From: Bordetella parapertussis
GTDB lineage: Bacteria > Pseudomonadota > Gammaproteobacteria > Burkholderiales > Burkholderiaceae
Assembly (NCBI GenBank): GCA_945901665.1
Contig: CAMDLJ010000154.1
Coordinates: 1 to 6,449, forward strand
Length of the DNA: 6,449 bases
Direction of reading: 5' to 3'
The notes below the pieces were generated by a model. That model ran no database searches, was not told where the DNA came from, and saw only the letters and a program-made list of their open reading frames with translations. The position numbers were made by a program, and so were the translations under genes. Shown one piece after another: positions 1 to 6,449 of this stretch. The first letter of the stretch is position 1. Every line of letters starts with the position of its first letter.

Positions 1-539
1 ACCACCAAGCAAAAACCCATGGCAATTTCATAACTCACCATTTGGGCCGAGGCGCGCATGGCGCCCAGAAACGCATATTTGGAGTTCGACCCCCATCCCG
101 CGATGATCACCCCATACACCTCCAAAGAGGTGATGGCCATCAAAAACAAGAGGCCTGCATTGATATTGGCCAAGGCCACTTCGGGACCAAAAGGCACCAC
201 GGCCCAAGCAGCCAAGGCCGGCATGATGGTCATGATGGGGCCCAACAAAAACAAAGGCTTGTTGGCCGCCGTGGGCAAGATGATTTCTTTGGTCAGCAAC
301 TTGAGCGCGTCGGCGATGGGTTGGAGCAATCCCAACGGGCCCGTTCGGTTGGGACCCAAGCGGATCTGGGTAAAGCCAATGGCTTTGCGCTCCCACAGGG
401 TGAGATATGCCACGCAGCCCATCAAAGGCAGAACCACCGCGACGATTTTGATCAGGGTCCACAAAACGGGCCACATCACCGAGGTCCAGGCCGGGAATGC
501 GAACAAGCTCAATCCCGCGAAGTAAATCGCATCAACCAT
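1..539 (-). CDS. nuoH: NADH-quinone oxidoreductase subunit H (NuoH), 5' part, cut by left window edge
   Basis: NuoH is the membrane subunit of complex I that docks the peripheral arm and forms the quinone-access chamber (mitochondrial ND1 homologue). The frame opens at ATG 539-537 and stays open for 179 codons to the window edge, roughly half of the usual length (about 325 residues in E. coli, somewhat longer in many relatives). Visible by translation are a hydrophobic helix at about residues 21-48, then the ND1-family loop with '[18 protein letters not shown]' (48-65) and '[12 protein letters not shown]' (74-85). Further hydrophobic segments lie at about 95-117 and 121-148, followed by '[19 protein letters not shown]' (148-166) and 'MVSYE', the conserved stretch near the quinone cavity. 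The start overlaps the nuoG stop by 8 nt and is preceded by a good Shine-Dalgarno sequence inside nuoG, which supports this start and suggests coupled translation. The identity is secure; only the C-terminal half is unseen. Confidence 0.97.
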   Translation of the reverse strand, partial: MVDAIYFAGLSLFAFPAWTSVMWPVLWTLIKIVAVVLPLMGCVAYLTLWERKAIGFTQIRLGPNRTGPLGLLQPIADALKLLTKEIILPTAANKPLFLLGPIMTIMPALAAWAVVPFGPEVALANINAGLLFLMAITSLEVYGVIIAGWGSNSKYAFLGAMRASAQMVSYEIAMGFCLV

Positions 540-2631
540 GGCTCACCTCTGGACGCGCATCGGCGGTGCGCTGCAAGGGCCCAGAGCGGCGCACCAGACC
601 ATCCAACTGATAAATGGAGGCCGTCACTGGCGCTTGGGCACTGGGCGAGATATCGATCGCGGCTTGCGTCTGATTGGACAAGCGAGCAGCGGTATCTGGG
701 GACCAAGCCTGTTGGCGCACTTGCTCCAAAGTTTCAAGCTCAAAACCGGCAAGCCCGAGCATGTGACCGAGAACGCGCAGGACCTTCCAACCCGGGCGTG
801 CTTCACCCAAGGGCTTGACGACCGCGTGGAAACTTTGCGCCACGCCTTCAGTGTTGAAGAATGTACCGGCGGTCTCGGAAAAAGGCGCAATGGGCAAGAG
901 CACATCGCTGATGTCCATATTGGCTTTGAAAGGCGAAAAGGTGACCACCATCGGCACCTTGGCCAAATGGGCGACATCGGACAAAGAGCTGTCAAATGCG
1001 GGCTCGGTGTTGAACAGCAGCAAGGCCTGGAGTTGACCTTGCAACATTTGGGCGGCGTTCAAGCCAGCCTGCTGCGGCCGCGCATTCACCAGTTGCGCAC
1101 CCACGGTGTTGGCGGCTTCGCCCAAAAAGCCCACTGTGGCTTGGCTGTGTTGGCCAATCCAGTTGGCCAAAGCGAGCATCGCGGAGGCCTTGGGGTGGTG
1201 CGCGGCCGCATTGCCCAACAAGATGGCTTTGCGCTCACCGCCCAACAAGGCTTTTGCCAAAGTAAGGGCTTGGGGAGAAATGTGGGCCACGCCCACCGGT
1301 GCGGCAATGCCCAGCGACTGGGCCATGGCTGCGGCAACCTCGGCCAGGGCTTGAGGCCACTGTGCGGACTCGGTGATCCACGATTGTTGAACCGGCATCG
1401 CCCAGTCACGCATGCGCTCGTTGATTTGCATGACCTGGCCACCACGACGTGCCGCCTGGCGGATGCGCTGGGCCAACAAGGGCTGGTCTTTGCGCACATG
1501 GGTGCCCACCAGCAGCACCCGTTGAAGGGCGGACAAAGAGGCCACCGAGGTGCCTAGCCAACGCACCGCGCCGTCATGTTGAAGGTCCAAGGCACGCAAG
1601 CGGGTATCGATGTTGTCACTGCCCATGCCACGCACCAACTGCGCGGCCAAATGCAACTCCTCAGCCGTGCTGTGTGGGCTGGCCAGCAGGCCCCAGTGTT
1701 GGGGTCCGTTGTCGGCGGTGATTTGACGCAAGCCATTGGCGACATATTCGAGGGCGGTGGCCCAATCCACCGTCAACCATTCGCCGTTTTGCTTGAGCAT
1801 GGGCTGCGTGAGCCGATCGGGGCTGTTGAGTGCCTCGTAGGAGAAGCGATCGCGGTCGGCGATCCAGCACTCATTGATGGATTCGTTTTCAAACGGCACC
1901 ACCCGCATCACTTGGTTGTTTTTCACTTGGACCACCAAGTTGGCGCCCGTGGCATCGTGCGGGCTGACCAAGCGGCGGCGGCTGAGCTCCCACGTGCGGG
2001 CGTTGTAGCGGAAGGGCTTGCTGGTCAAAGCGCCTACTGGGCAAATGTCAATCATGTTGCCGGACAACTCGGAGTCCACCGTGGCGCCGACAAAGGTTTC
2101 AATTTCGGAGTGCTCACCGCGATGGGACATGCCCAGCTCCATCACACCAGCGACTTCTTGGCCAAAGCGCACACAGCGGGTGCAATGGATGCAACGGCTC
2201 ATCTCTTCCATGCTGACCAGCGGGCCAATGTTTTTGTGGAACACAACCCGTTTTTCTTCTTGGTAGCGGGAGGCGCTACCACCATAGCCCACGGCCAAGT
2301 CTTGCAATTGACACTCGCCGCCCTGGTCGCAAATGGGGCAATCCAAGGGGTGGTTGATGAGCAAGAACTCCATCACCGATTTCTGGGCCTTGACCGCTTT
2401 GTCAGACTGGGTGCGCACCACCATGCCTTGGGTCACCGGTGTGGCGCAAGCGGGCATGGGTTTAGGGGCTTTTTCCACTTCGACCAAACACATGCGGCAA
2501 TTGGCAGCAATGCTGAGCTTCTTGTGATAGCAAAAATGCGGGATGAAAGTGCCCGCCTTTTCAGCGGCATGCATCACCGTGCAGCCCTCAGCCACTTCCA
2601 CTTTTTTGCCATCGAGTTCGATTTCAACCAT
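532..2631 (-). CDS. nuoG: NADH-quinone oxidoreductase subunit G (NuoG), short form without cluster N7
   Basis: NuoG (Nqo3 / 75-kDa subunit) carries electrons through iron-sulfur clusters from NuoF toward NuoI and NuoB in the cytoplasmic arm of complex I. The 699-residue protein starts with a 2Fe-2S ferredoxin-like domain whose N1b ligands are C34, C45, C48 and C62. Next is the '[14 protein letters not shown]' motif giving the N5 ligands H94, C98, C101 and C107. The 4Fe-4S N4 ligands are C147, C150, C153 and C197. Residues from about 220 to 650 form the molybdopterin-oxidoreductase-like domain, which in this family binds no molybdenum cofactor. The Cys motif for cluster N7 seen in E. coli NuoG (908 residues) is absent, so the protein resembles the shorter mitochondrial/Paracoccus type. 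The N-terminus '[13 protein letters not shown]' is a standard family start. It lies 16 nt after the nuoF stop with only a weak ribosome site. Its stop (TGA 534-532) lies inside nuoH. Confidence 0.98.
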   Translation of the reverse strand: MVEIELDGKKVEVAEGCTVMHAAEKAGTFIPHFCYHKKLSIAANCRMCLVEVEKAPKPMPACATPVTQGMVVRTQSDKAVKAQKSVMEFLLINHPLDCPICDQGGECQLQDLAVGYGGSASRYQEEKRVVFHKNIGPLVSMEEMSRCIHCTRCVRFGQEVAGVMELGMSHRGEHSEIETFVGATVDSELSGNMIDICPVGALTSKPFRYNARTWELSRRRLVSPHDATGANLVVQVKNNQVMRVVPFENESINECWIADRDRFSYEALNSPDRLTQPMLKQNGEWLTVDWATALEYVANGLRQITADNGPQHWGLLASPHSTAEELHLAAQLVRGMGSDNIDTRLRALDLQHDGAVRWLGTSVASLSALQRVLLVGTHVRKDQPLLAQRIRQAARRGGQVMQINERMRDWAMPVQQSWITESAQWPQALAEVAAAMAQSLGIAAPVGVAHISPQALTLAKALLGGERKAILLGNAAAHHPKASAMLALANWIGQHSQATVGFLGEAANTVGAQLVNARPQQAGLNAAQMLQGQLQALLLFNTEPAFDSSLSDVAHLAKVPMVVTFSPFKANMDISDVLLPIAPFSETAGTFFNTEGVAQSFHAVVKPLGEARPGWKVLRVLGHMLGLAGFELETLEQVRQQAWSPDTAARLSNQTQAAIDISPSAQAPVTASIYQLDGLVRRSGPLQRTADARPEVSHG
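543..550 (-). promoter_or_regulatory. Shine-Dalgarno sequence for nuoH, inside the nuoG 3' end
   Basis: On the coding strand the sequence AGAGGTGA ends 3 nt before the nuoH ATG. It matches the anti-Shine-Dalgarno end of 16S rRNA over GAGGTGA with near-ideal spacing. It sits within the last codons of nuoG (Glu-Val-Ser) and is the strongest ribosome-binding site in the window. The other nuo starts here have only weak purine-rich stretches. It decides the nuoH start in favour of ATG 539-537. Confidence 0.75.
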
Positions 2632-2647
2632 GGTCTGTGCTCAAGCC

Positions 2648-4000
2648 TTAAACATGCGCCGAGACCATGCAGGTCTTGTGCGTGATGTGGTGTTCAAATT
2701 CTGCGCGAAAGTGTTTCAACATGCCGCGCACAGGCATGGCAGCTGCATCACCCAGGGCGCAAATCGTGCGACCCATGATGCTCTCGGCCACGTTGTCCAG
2801 CAAATCCATGTCACTGGGGCGGCCCTGGCCGTTTTCGATCCGATCCACCATGCGCCACAACCAACCCGTTCCTTCACGGCAAGGGGTGCATTGGCCGCAA
2901 GACTCGTGCATGTAGAAGTAACTCAAACGCTGCAAGCTTTTGACCATGCACCGGCGCTCGTCCATGACGATGACGGCCCCGGAGCCCAGCATGGAGCCCG
3001 CTTTGGCAATGGCGTCGTAATCCATGGTGATGTCCATCATGATGGACGCTGGCAAGACAGGCGCAGATGAGCCACCTGGGATGACAGCTTTCAAGGCGCG
3101 GCCTGATCGCATCCCACCAGCCAACTCGAGCAAGGTGGCAAAGGGTGTGCCCAAGGGAATCTCGTAATTGCCAGGTCGCTCCACATCGCCAGATATGGAG
3201 AAGATTTTGGTGCCCCCATTGTTGGGTTTGCCACAAGCCAAATAAGCAGCGCCACCGTTGTTGATGATCCAAGGCACGGCCGAAAAAGTTTCGGTGTTGT
3301 TGATGGTGGTGGGCTTGCCATACAAACCAAAACTGGCTGGAAACGGTGGCTTGAACCTGGGTTGGCCTTTCTTGCCTTCCAAGGACTCGAGCAATGCCGT
3401 CTCTTCACCACAGATATAAGCGCCAAAGCCATGGGTGGCGTGGAGTTGAAAAGAGAAAGCAGAGCCCATGATCTTCTCGCCCAGATAACCGGCGGCCCGA
3501 GCCTCCTCCAAAGCTTCTTCAAAACGCTCATAGGTTTTGAAGATTTCGCCGTGGATGTAGTTGTATCCCACGCCAATGCCCATGGCATAGGCAGCAATGG
3601 CCATCCCCTCGATCACGATGTGGGGGTTGAATTGCAGAATGTCGCGGTCTTTGAAGGTACCGGGCTCGCCTTCGTCGGAATTGCACACCAGGTATTTGTG
3701 GCCTGGGAATTGGCGCGGCATGAAGCTCCATTTCAGGCCGGTGGGGAAACCGGCGCCGCCACGCCCGCGCAGGCCAGACTCTTTGACGATGGCGATCACT
3801 TGATCTTGCGTCAGGCCCTCGGAGCCATCTTGGCCCAAAATTTTGCGCAAAGCTTGGTAGCCGCCCCGCGACTCATAGTCTTTCAGACGCCAATTGTTGC
3901 CGTTCAAACCCGCCAAAATTTGCGGCTGAATGTGCCGCCCGTGGAAGCTGGACTCCAGCCCCTGGGCTTGAAATTGCGAAATCAGTTGCTGCGCATTCAT
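2648..4000 (-). CDS. nuoF: NADH-quinone oxidoreductase subunit F (NuoF), NADH- and FMN-binding
   Basis: NuoF (Nqo1 / 51-kDa subunit) is where NADH is oxidised: hydride passes to FMN and electrons go on to 4Fe-4S cluster N3. The 450-residue length is normal for the family (445 in E. coli). Visible motifs are the glycine-rich FMN site '[16 protein letters not shown]' (76-91), the nucleotide-binding '[14 protein letters not shown]' (107-120), '[20 protein letters not shown]' (193-212), an SLBB-type domain at about 265-315, and the N3 ligands C368, C371 and C374 in '[12 protein letters not shown]' with C414 in 'TICALGD'. The ATG overlaps the nuoE stop as ATGA, with AAAAGG 7 nt upstream as a modest ribosome site, so translation is probably coupled to nuoE. 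The N-terminal 25 or so residues ('[13 protein letters not shown]...') resemble the extension I associate with Comamonadaceae NuoF. The stop is TAA. Confidence 0.98.
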   Translation of the reverse strand: MNAQQLISQFQAQGLESSFHGRHIQPQILAGLNGNNWRLKDYESRGGYQALRKILGQDGSEGLTQDQVIAIVKESGLRGRGGAGFPTGLKWSFMPRQFPGHKYLVCNSDEGEPGTFKDRDILQFNPHIVIEGMAIAAYAMGIGVGYNYIHGEIFKTYERFEEALEEARAAGYLGEKIMGSAFSFQLHATHGFGAYICGEETALLESLEGKKGQPRFKPPFPASFGLYGKPTTINNTETFSAVPWIINNGGAAYLACGKPNNGGTKIFSISGDVERPGNYEIPLGTPFATLLELAGGMRSGRALKAVIPGGSSAPVLPASIMMDITMDYDAIAKAGSMLGSGAVIVMDERRCMVKSLQRLSYFYMHESCGQCTPCREGTGWLWRMVDRIENGQGRPSDMDLLDNVAESIMGRTICALGDAAAMPVRGMLKHFRAEFEHHITHKTCMVSAHV

Positions 4001-4530
4001 GGCGTGGCCTTTTCAATGGCAGTTTGGCGCAAGCCGTCAACCAACTGGTCGAGTTTTTCGTGGCTCATAAAACTGCACATGCTGCGGTCGTTGACCAGCA
4101 CAACCGGCGCATCTGCACATGCGCCCATGCACTCACCCGGTTGCACCGTGAACAGGCCATCTGCCGTGGTGCCGCCGGGCTCGACGCCCAAACGCTCACA
4201 CAAATGGGCCAAGGCCTGAGCGCCATCGCGCAACTGGCAAGGCAAGTTGGTGCAGACATTGATCTTGAAATGCCCCACTGGCCTCAGGTTGTACATGTTG
4301 TAAAAACTGCTGACCTCACGCACAGCCATCACCGGCATGCCCAAATACTGGGCCACAGCCAACTCAGCCTCGGGGCTGACCCAACCGCTTTCTTGCTGAA
4401 GAATGGACAAACAGGCCATGACGGCAGACTGACTTTGGTCAGGCGGGTACTTGGCCACCTCTTTGGCAAAACGCTGCGCAGTGCCTTCAGACAAGGCCGT
4501 GGGCGCGAGCACGGTTGCAGGCTTGCTCAT
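3997..4530 (-). CDS. nuoE: NADH-quinone oxidoreductase subunit E (NuoE), 2Fe-2S N1a protein
   Basis: NuoE (Nqo2 / 24-kDa subunit) is a thioredoxin-like 2Fe-2S protein that sits against NuoF near FMN in the NADH module. The protein has 177 residues, close to the 166 of E. coli. Residues of about 15-80 form the N-terminal helical part, including '[16 protein letters not shown]' (71-86), a family hallmark. The cluster N1a ligands are visible as C93 and C98 in 'NVCTNLPC' and C134 and C138 in 'GECMGAC', the usual C-x4-C...C-x3-C layout. Both ends overlap neighbours by 4 nt as ATGA (nuoD stop/nuoE start and nuoE stop/nuoF start). A GGGGA stretch 9 nt before the ATG could act as ribosome site. Nothing is missing or unusual. 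Confidence 0.98.
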   Translation of the reverse strand: MSKPATVLAPTALSEGTAQRFAKEVAKYPPDQSQSAVMACLSILQQESGWVSPEAELAVAQYLGMPVMAVREVSSFYNMYNLRPVGHFKINVCTNLPCQLRDGAQALAHLCERLGVEPGGTTADGLFTVQPGECMGACADAPVVLVNDRSMCSFMSHEKLDQLVDGLRQTAIEKATP

Positions 4531-5780
4531 CGGTCAATTTCCCCAAACACAATGTCCATGGTGCCAATCACGGCCACGGTGTCGGCGATCATGTGGCCAC
4601 GAGACATTTCGTCCATGGCCGCCAAGTGGGCAAAGCCCGGCGCCCTGATTTTCAAACGGTAAGGCTTGTTGGCGCCGTCACTGACCAAGTAAATTCCAAA
4701 CTCACCTTTGGGGTGTTCAACGGCCGCATATGCCTCGCCCTCAGGGACGTGAAAGCCTTCGGTGAACAACTTGAAGTGATGAATCAACTCTTCCATGTTG
4801 GCCTTCATGGCCTCGCGAGCAGGCGGCGCCACCTTGTGGTTGCTGGTGATGACCGAGCCCGGGTTGTGGCGCAACCATTGAACACATTGGGAGATGATGC
4901 GGTTGGATTGGCGCATTTCAGCCACCCGAACCAAATACCGGTCATAACAGTCCCCGGTTTTGCCAATGGGTATGTCAAAGTCCATGCGGTCATAAACATC
5001 GTAGGGCTGGTGCTTGCGCAAATCCCACAACACGCCCGAACCCCGCAACATGGCGCCCGTGAATCCTAAATTTTTCGCCCGCTCAGGCGTGACCACCCCA
5101 ATGCCCACGGTGCGCTGTTTCCAAATTCGGTTGTCGGTCAACAAGGTTTCGTACTCATCGACAAATGCCGGAAAGCGGCGGGTGAAGTCATCGATGAAGT
5201 CCAGCAAACTGCCCTGCCGGTTTTCATTCAAGCGGGCAATGGCGCGCTCGTTTTTGACCTTGCTCAACTTGTACTGCGGCATGGTGTCGGGCAAATCACG
5301 GTACACGCCACCCGGGCGGAAGTAAGCAGCATGCATGCGCGCCCCGGAAACGGCCTCGTACATATCAAACAAATCTTCGCGCTCACGGAAGCAATAAATG
5401 AGGATATTCATCGCACCGCAATCAAACCCATGGCAGCCCAGCCACAACAAGTGATTGAGCAAGCGCGTGATTTCAGCAAACATCACCCGGATGTACTGGG
5501 CCCGCTCGGGCACTTCCAAGCCCATCATCTTCTCGATTGCCAAACAATAGGCGTGCTCGTTGCACATCATGGAGACGTAATCGAGCCGATCCATGTAGGG
5601 AAGTGACTGGATATAGGTTTTGCTCTCAGCCAACTTTTCCGTGGCACGGTGCAACAAACCAATGTGCGGGTCAGCGCGTTGCACCACCTCACCATCGAGC
5701 TCCAACACCAAACGCAGCACGCCGTGAGCCGCAGGATGCTGAGGGCCAAGGTTCAATGTGTAATTTTTGATGTCAGCCAT
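4527..5780 (-). CDS. nuoD: NADH-quinone oxidoreductase subunit D (NuoD), quinone-site subunit
   Basis: NuoD (Nqo4 / 49-kDa subunit) is related to the large subunit of NiFe hydrogenases but lacks the metal site. With NuoB and NuoH it forms the quinone-reduction pocket next to cluster N2. The 417-residue protein has the family N-terminus '[18 protein letters not shown]' (7-24). H19 and Y68 (in '[11 protein letters not shown]') have the same 49-residue spacing as Thermus Nqo4 His38 and Tyr87, the residues that hold the quinone head group. '[10 protein letters not shown]', '[19 protein letters not shown]' and '[16 protein letters not shown]' are also typical, and the C-terminus 'VFGEIDR' is canonical. 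The gene begins 3 nt after the nuoC stop (TGA-GCC-ATG) with no strong ribosome site, so reinitiation after nuoC is likely. nuoC and nuoD are separate here, unlike the nuoCD fusion of E. coli. Confidence 0.98.
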   Translation of the reverse strand: MADIKNYTLNLGPQHPAAHGVLRLVLELDGEVVQRADPHIGLLHRATEKLAESKTYIQSLPYMDRLDYVSMMCNEHAYCLAIEKMMGLEVPERAQYIRVMFAEITRLLNHLLWLGCHGFDCGAMNILIYCFREREDLFDMYEAVSGARMHAAYFRPGGVYRDLPDTMPQYKLSKVKNERAIARLNENRQGSLLDFIDDFTRRFPAFVDEYETLLTDNRIWKQRTVGIGVVTPERAKNLGFTGAMLRGSGVLWDLRKHQPYDVYDRMDFDIPIGKTGDCYDRYLVRVAEMRQSNRIISQCVQWLRHNPGSVITSNHKVAPPAREAMKANMEELIHHFKLFTEGFHVPEGEAYAAVEHPKGEFGIYLVSDGANKPYRLKIRAPGFAHLAAMDEMSRGHMIADTVAVIGTMDIVFGEIDR

Positions 5781-5783
5781 GGC

Positions 5784-6395
5784 TCAGTGCGGTCCGCCGT
5801 AATGCTCTTCTCGGATGATGCGTGGCGTGATCTCACGCGGCTCAATGCTCACCGGTTGATAAATCACCCGTTTTTGCTCTGCGTCATAGCGCATTTCCAC
5901 ATGGCCCGAAGTGGGGAAATCTTTGCGGAAGGGGTGTCCGATGAAACCGTAATCTGTGAGCAATCGGCGCAGATCTTCATGGCCGTCAAAGACAATGCCA
6001 AACAAATCAAAGGCTTCACGCTCGAACCAATTGGCAGAGCTCCAAATCGGGTTGATCGAGGCCACCCGAGGCATATGCTCATCGACGGCGTACACGCGCA
6101 AGCGCAAGCGCCAGTTGTGCGTCAACGACAACATGTGGCAGACCACAGCAAATCGGGGGCCATCTGTGTGGCTGCTGTGGGCACCATCCTTGTAAGCCGA
6201 GTAATCCATGCCACACAGGTCAATGAGTTGCTCGAAAGCCAAACTGGGGTGGTCTCGCAAGCGTTGGGCCACGGACAGATAAGCCGATGACGCCACCGTT
6301 AAGGTCAACTCACCCAAGCGGTCGTCGAGTTGAACCACGTCAGGGCCCAACACCGAATGCAAAGCGCTTTTCAGCATATCGAGACGATCACTCAT
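5784..6395 (-). CDS. nuoC: NADH-quinone oxidoreductase subunit C (NuoC)
   Basis: NuoC (Nqo5 / 30-kDa subunit) is a cofactor-free structural subunit that packs on NuoD in the connecting module of the peripheral arm. The 203-residue length is normal for a stand-alone NuoC. The family signature is clear: '[19 protein letters not shown]' (123-141) followed by '[20 protein letters not shown]' (142-161), with the C-terminal '[18 protein letters not shown]' that often ends the betaproteobacterial forms. The N-terminal 120 residues are the less conserved alpha/beta domain. The ATG at 6395-6393 is 9 nt after the nuoB stop, with a weak GAGA stretch upstream. The position between nuoB and nuoD agrees with the canonical operon order. 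Confidence 0.97.
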   Translation of the reverse strand: MSDRLDMLKSALHSVLGPDVVQLDDRLGELTLTVASSAYLSVAQRLRDHPSLAFEQLIDLCGMDYSAYKDGAHSSHTDGPRFAVVCHMLSLTHNWRLRLRVYAVDEHMPRVASINPIWSSANWFEREAFDLFGIVFDGHEDLRRLLTDYGFIGHPFRKDFPTSGHVEMRYDAEQKRVIYQPVSIEPREITPRIIREEHYGGPH

Positions 6396-6404
6396 GGCAG
6401 TGTC

Positions 6405-6449
6405 TCAACGGGCAATGGTGTTTTCACGGCGGATTTTGCTTTGCAATTG
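6405..6449 (-). CDS. nuoB: NADH-quinone oxidoreductase subunit B (NuoB), last 14 codons only
   Basis: Reading the minus strand from the right edge gives 14 residues, QLQSKIRRENTIAR, then TGA at 6407-6405. This matches the remembered C-terminal tail of betaproteobacterial NuoB ('...LQLQ.KIRR..TIAR'), and the position just upstream of nuoC fits nuoB. NuoB (Nqo6 / PSST) binds 4Fe-4S cluster N2, the last carrier before quinone; those cysteines lie outside the window. The call rests on the short tail plus gene order. Confidence 0.88.
   Translation of the reverse strand, partial: QLQSKIRRENTIAR

Noticed and set aside
42..818. Long plus-strand open frames opposite the nuo genes (42-818, 538-1557, 1576-2685, 3362-4219, 4024-4662)
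   Set aside because: They are antisense to well-identified genes. Their translations are rich in His, Gln, Gly and Arg without family motifs, as expected from reading biased codons in reverse. Several also cross nuo gene boundaries.
1972..1984. CGG-rich short tandem run
   Set aside because: It is the codon run for Arg218-Arg220 and neighbours of NuoG, at a conserved basic position; it is not a repeat element.
2632..2647. Possible terminator or promoter between nuoF and nuoG
   Set aside because: The spacer is only 16 nt, has no GC stem with a T-run, and shows no -35/-10 pair.
5775..5784. Perfect palindrome AGCCATGGCT at the nuoD start, a possible operator
   Set aside because: Ten nucleotides around a start codon within an operon is easily explained by GCC-ATG-GCT coding context, and there is no promoter nearby.
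1..6449. Search for a hidden accessory system, mobile element, CRISPR array or RNA gene
   Set aside because: The window is almost fully covered by seven collinear nuo genes with intact motifs and no spacer above 16 nt. I saw no array-like direct repeats, insertion-sequence ends or tRNA-like folds.

Overview
The whole window is an internal stretch of a nuo operon, which encodes the proton-pumping NADH:quinone oxidoreductase (respiratory complex I, NDH-1). All genes are on the minus strand, so transcription runs from high to low coordinates in the order nuoB (3' end only), nuoC, nuoD, nuoE, nuoF, nuoG, nuoH (5' part only). This is the canonical gene order. nuoA and the operon promoter would lie beyond the right edge. 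The rest of nuoH and probably nuoI-N would lie beyond the left edge.

The protein sequences suggest a betaproteobacterium in the Burkholderiales, most likely near Comamonadaceae (for example Limnohabitans, Polaromonas or Rhodoferax relatives). This placement rests on remembered family resemblance: the NuoF N-terminus and its '[20 protein letters not shown]' region, the short NuoG of about 700 residues, separate nuoC and nuoD genes, and the NuoB C-terminal 'KIRRENTIAR'. No search was run. Base composition looks moderately GC-rich and even across the window, with no sign of foreign DNA.

Layout, right to left: nuoB tail (6405-6449); 9-nt gap; nuoC (5784-6395); 3-nt gap; nuoD (4527-5780); 4-nt ATGA overlap; nuoE (3997-4530); 4-nt ATGA overlap; nuoF (2648-4000); 16-nt gap; nuoG (532-2631); 8-nt overlap; nuoH (1-539, running off the left edge). 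Coding density is essentially complete. No non-coding stretch exceeds 16 nt, and I see no RNA gene, mobile element, repeat array, terminator or internal promoter.

Together the genes build the peripheral arm. NuoE, NuoF and NuoG form the NADH-dehydrogenase module, carrying FMN and clusters N1a, N3, N1b, N4 and N5. NuoB, NuoC and NuoD form the connecting module with cluster N2 and the quinone site. NuoH is the first membrane-arm subunit and forms the quinone access chamber. Every cofactor ligand I could check is present, and no gene is frameshifted or truncated except by the window edges. This is an ordinary core-metabolism region; I found no undescribed system, and the findings below are minor.
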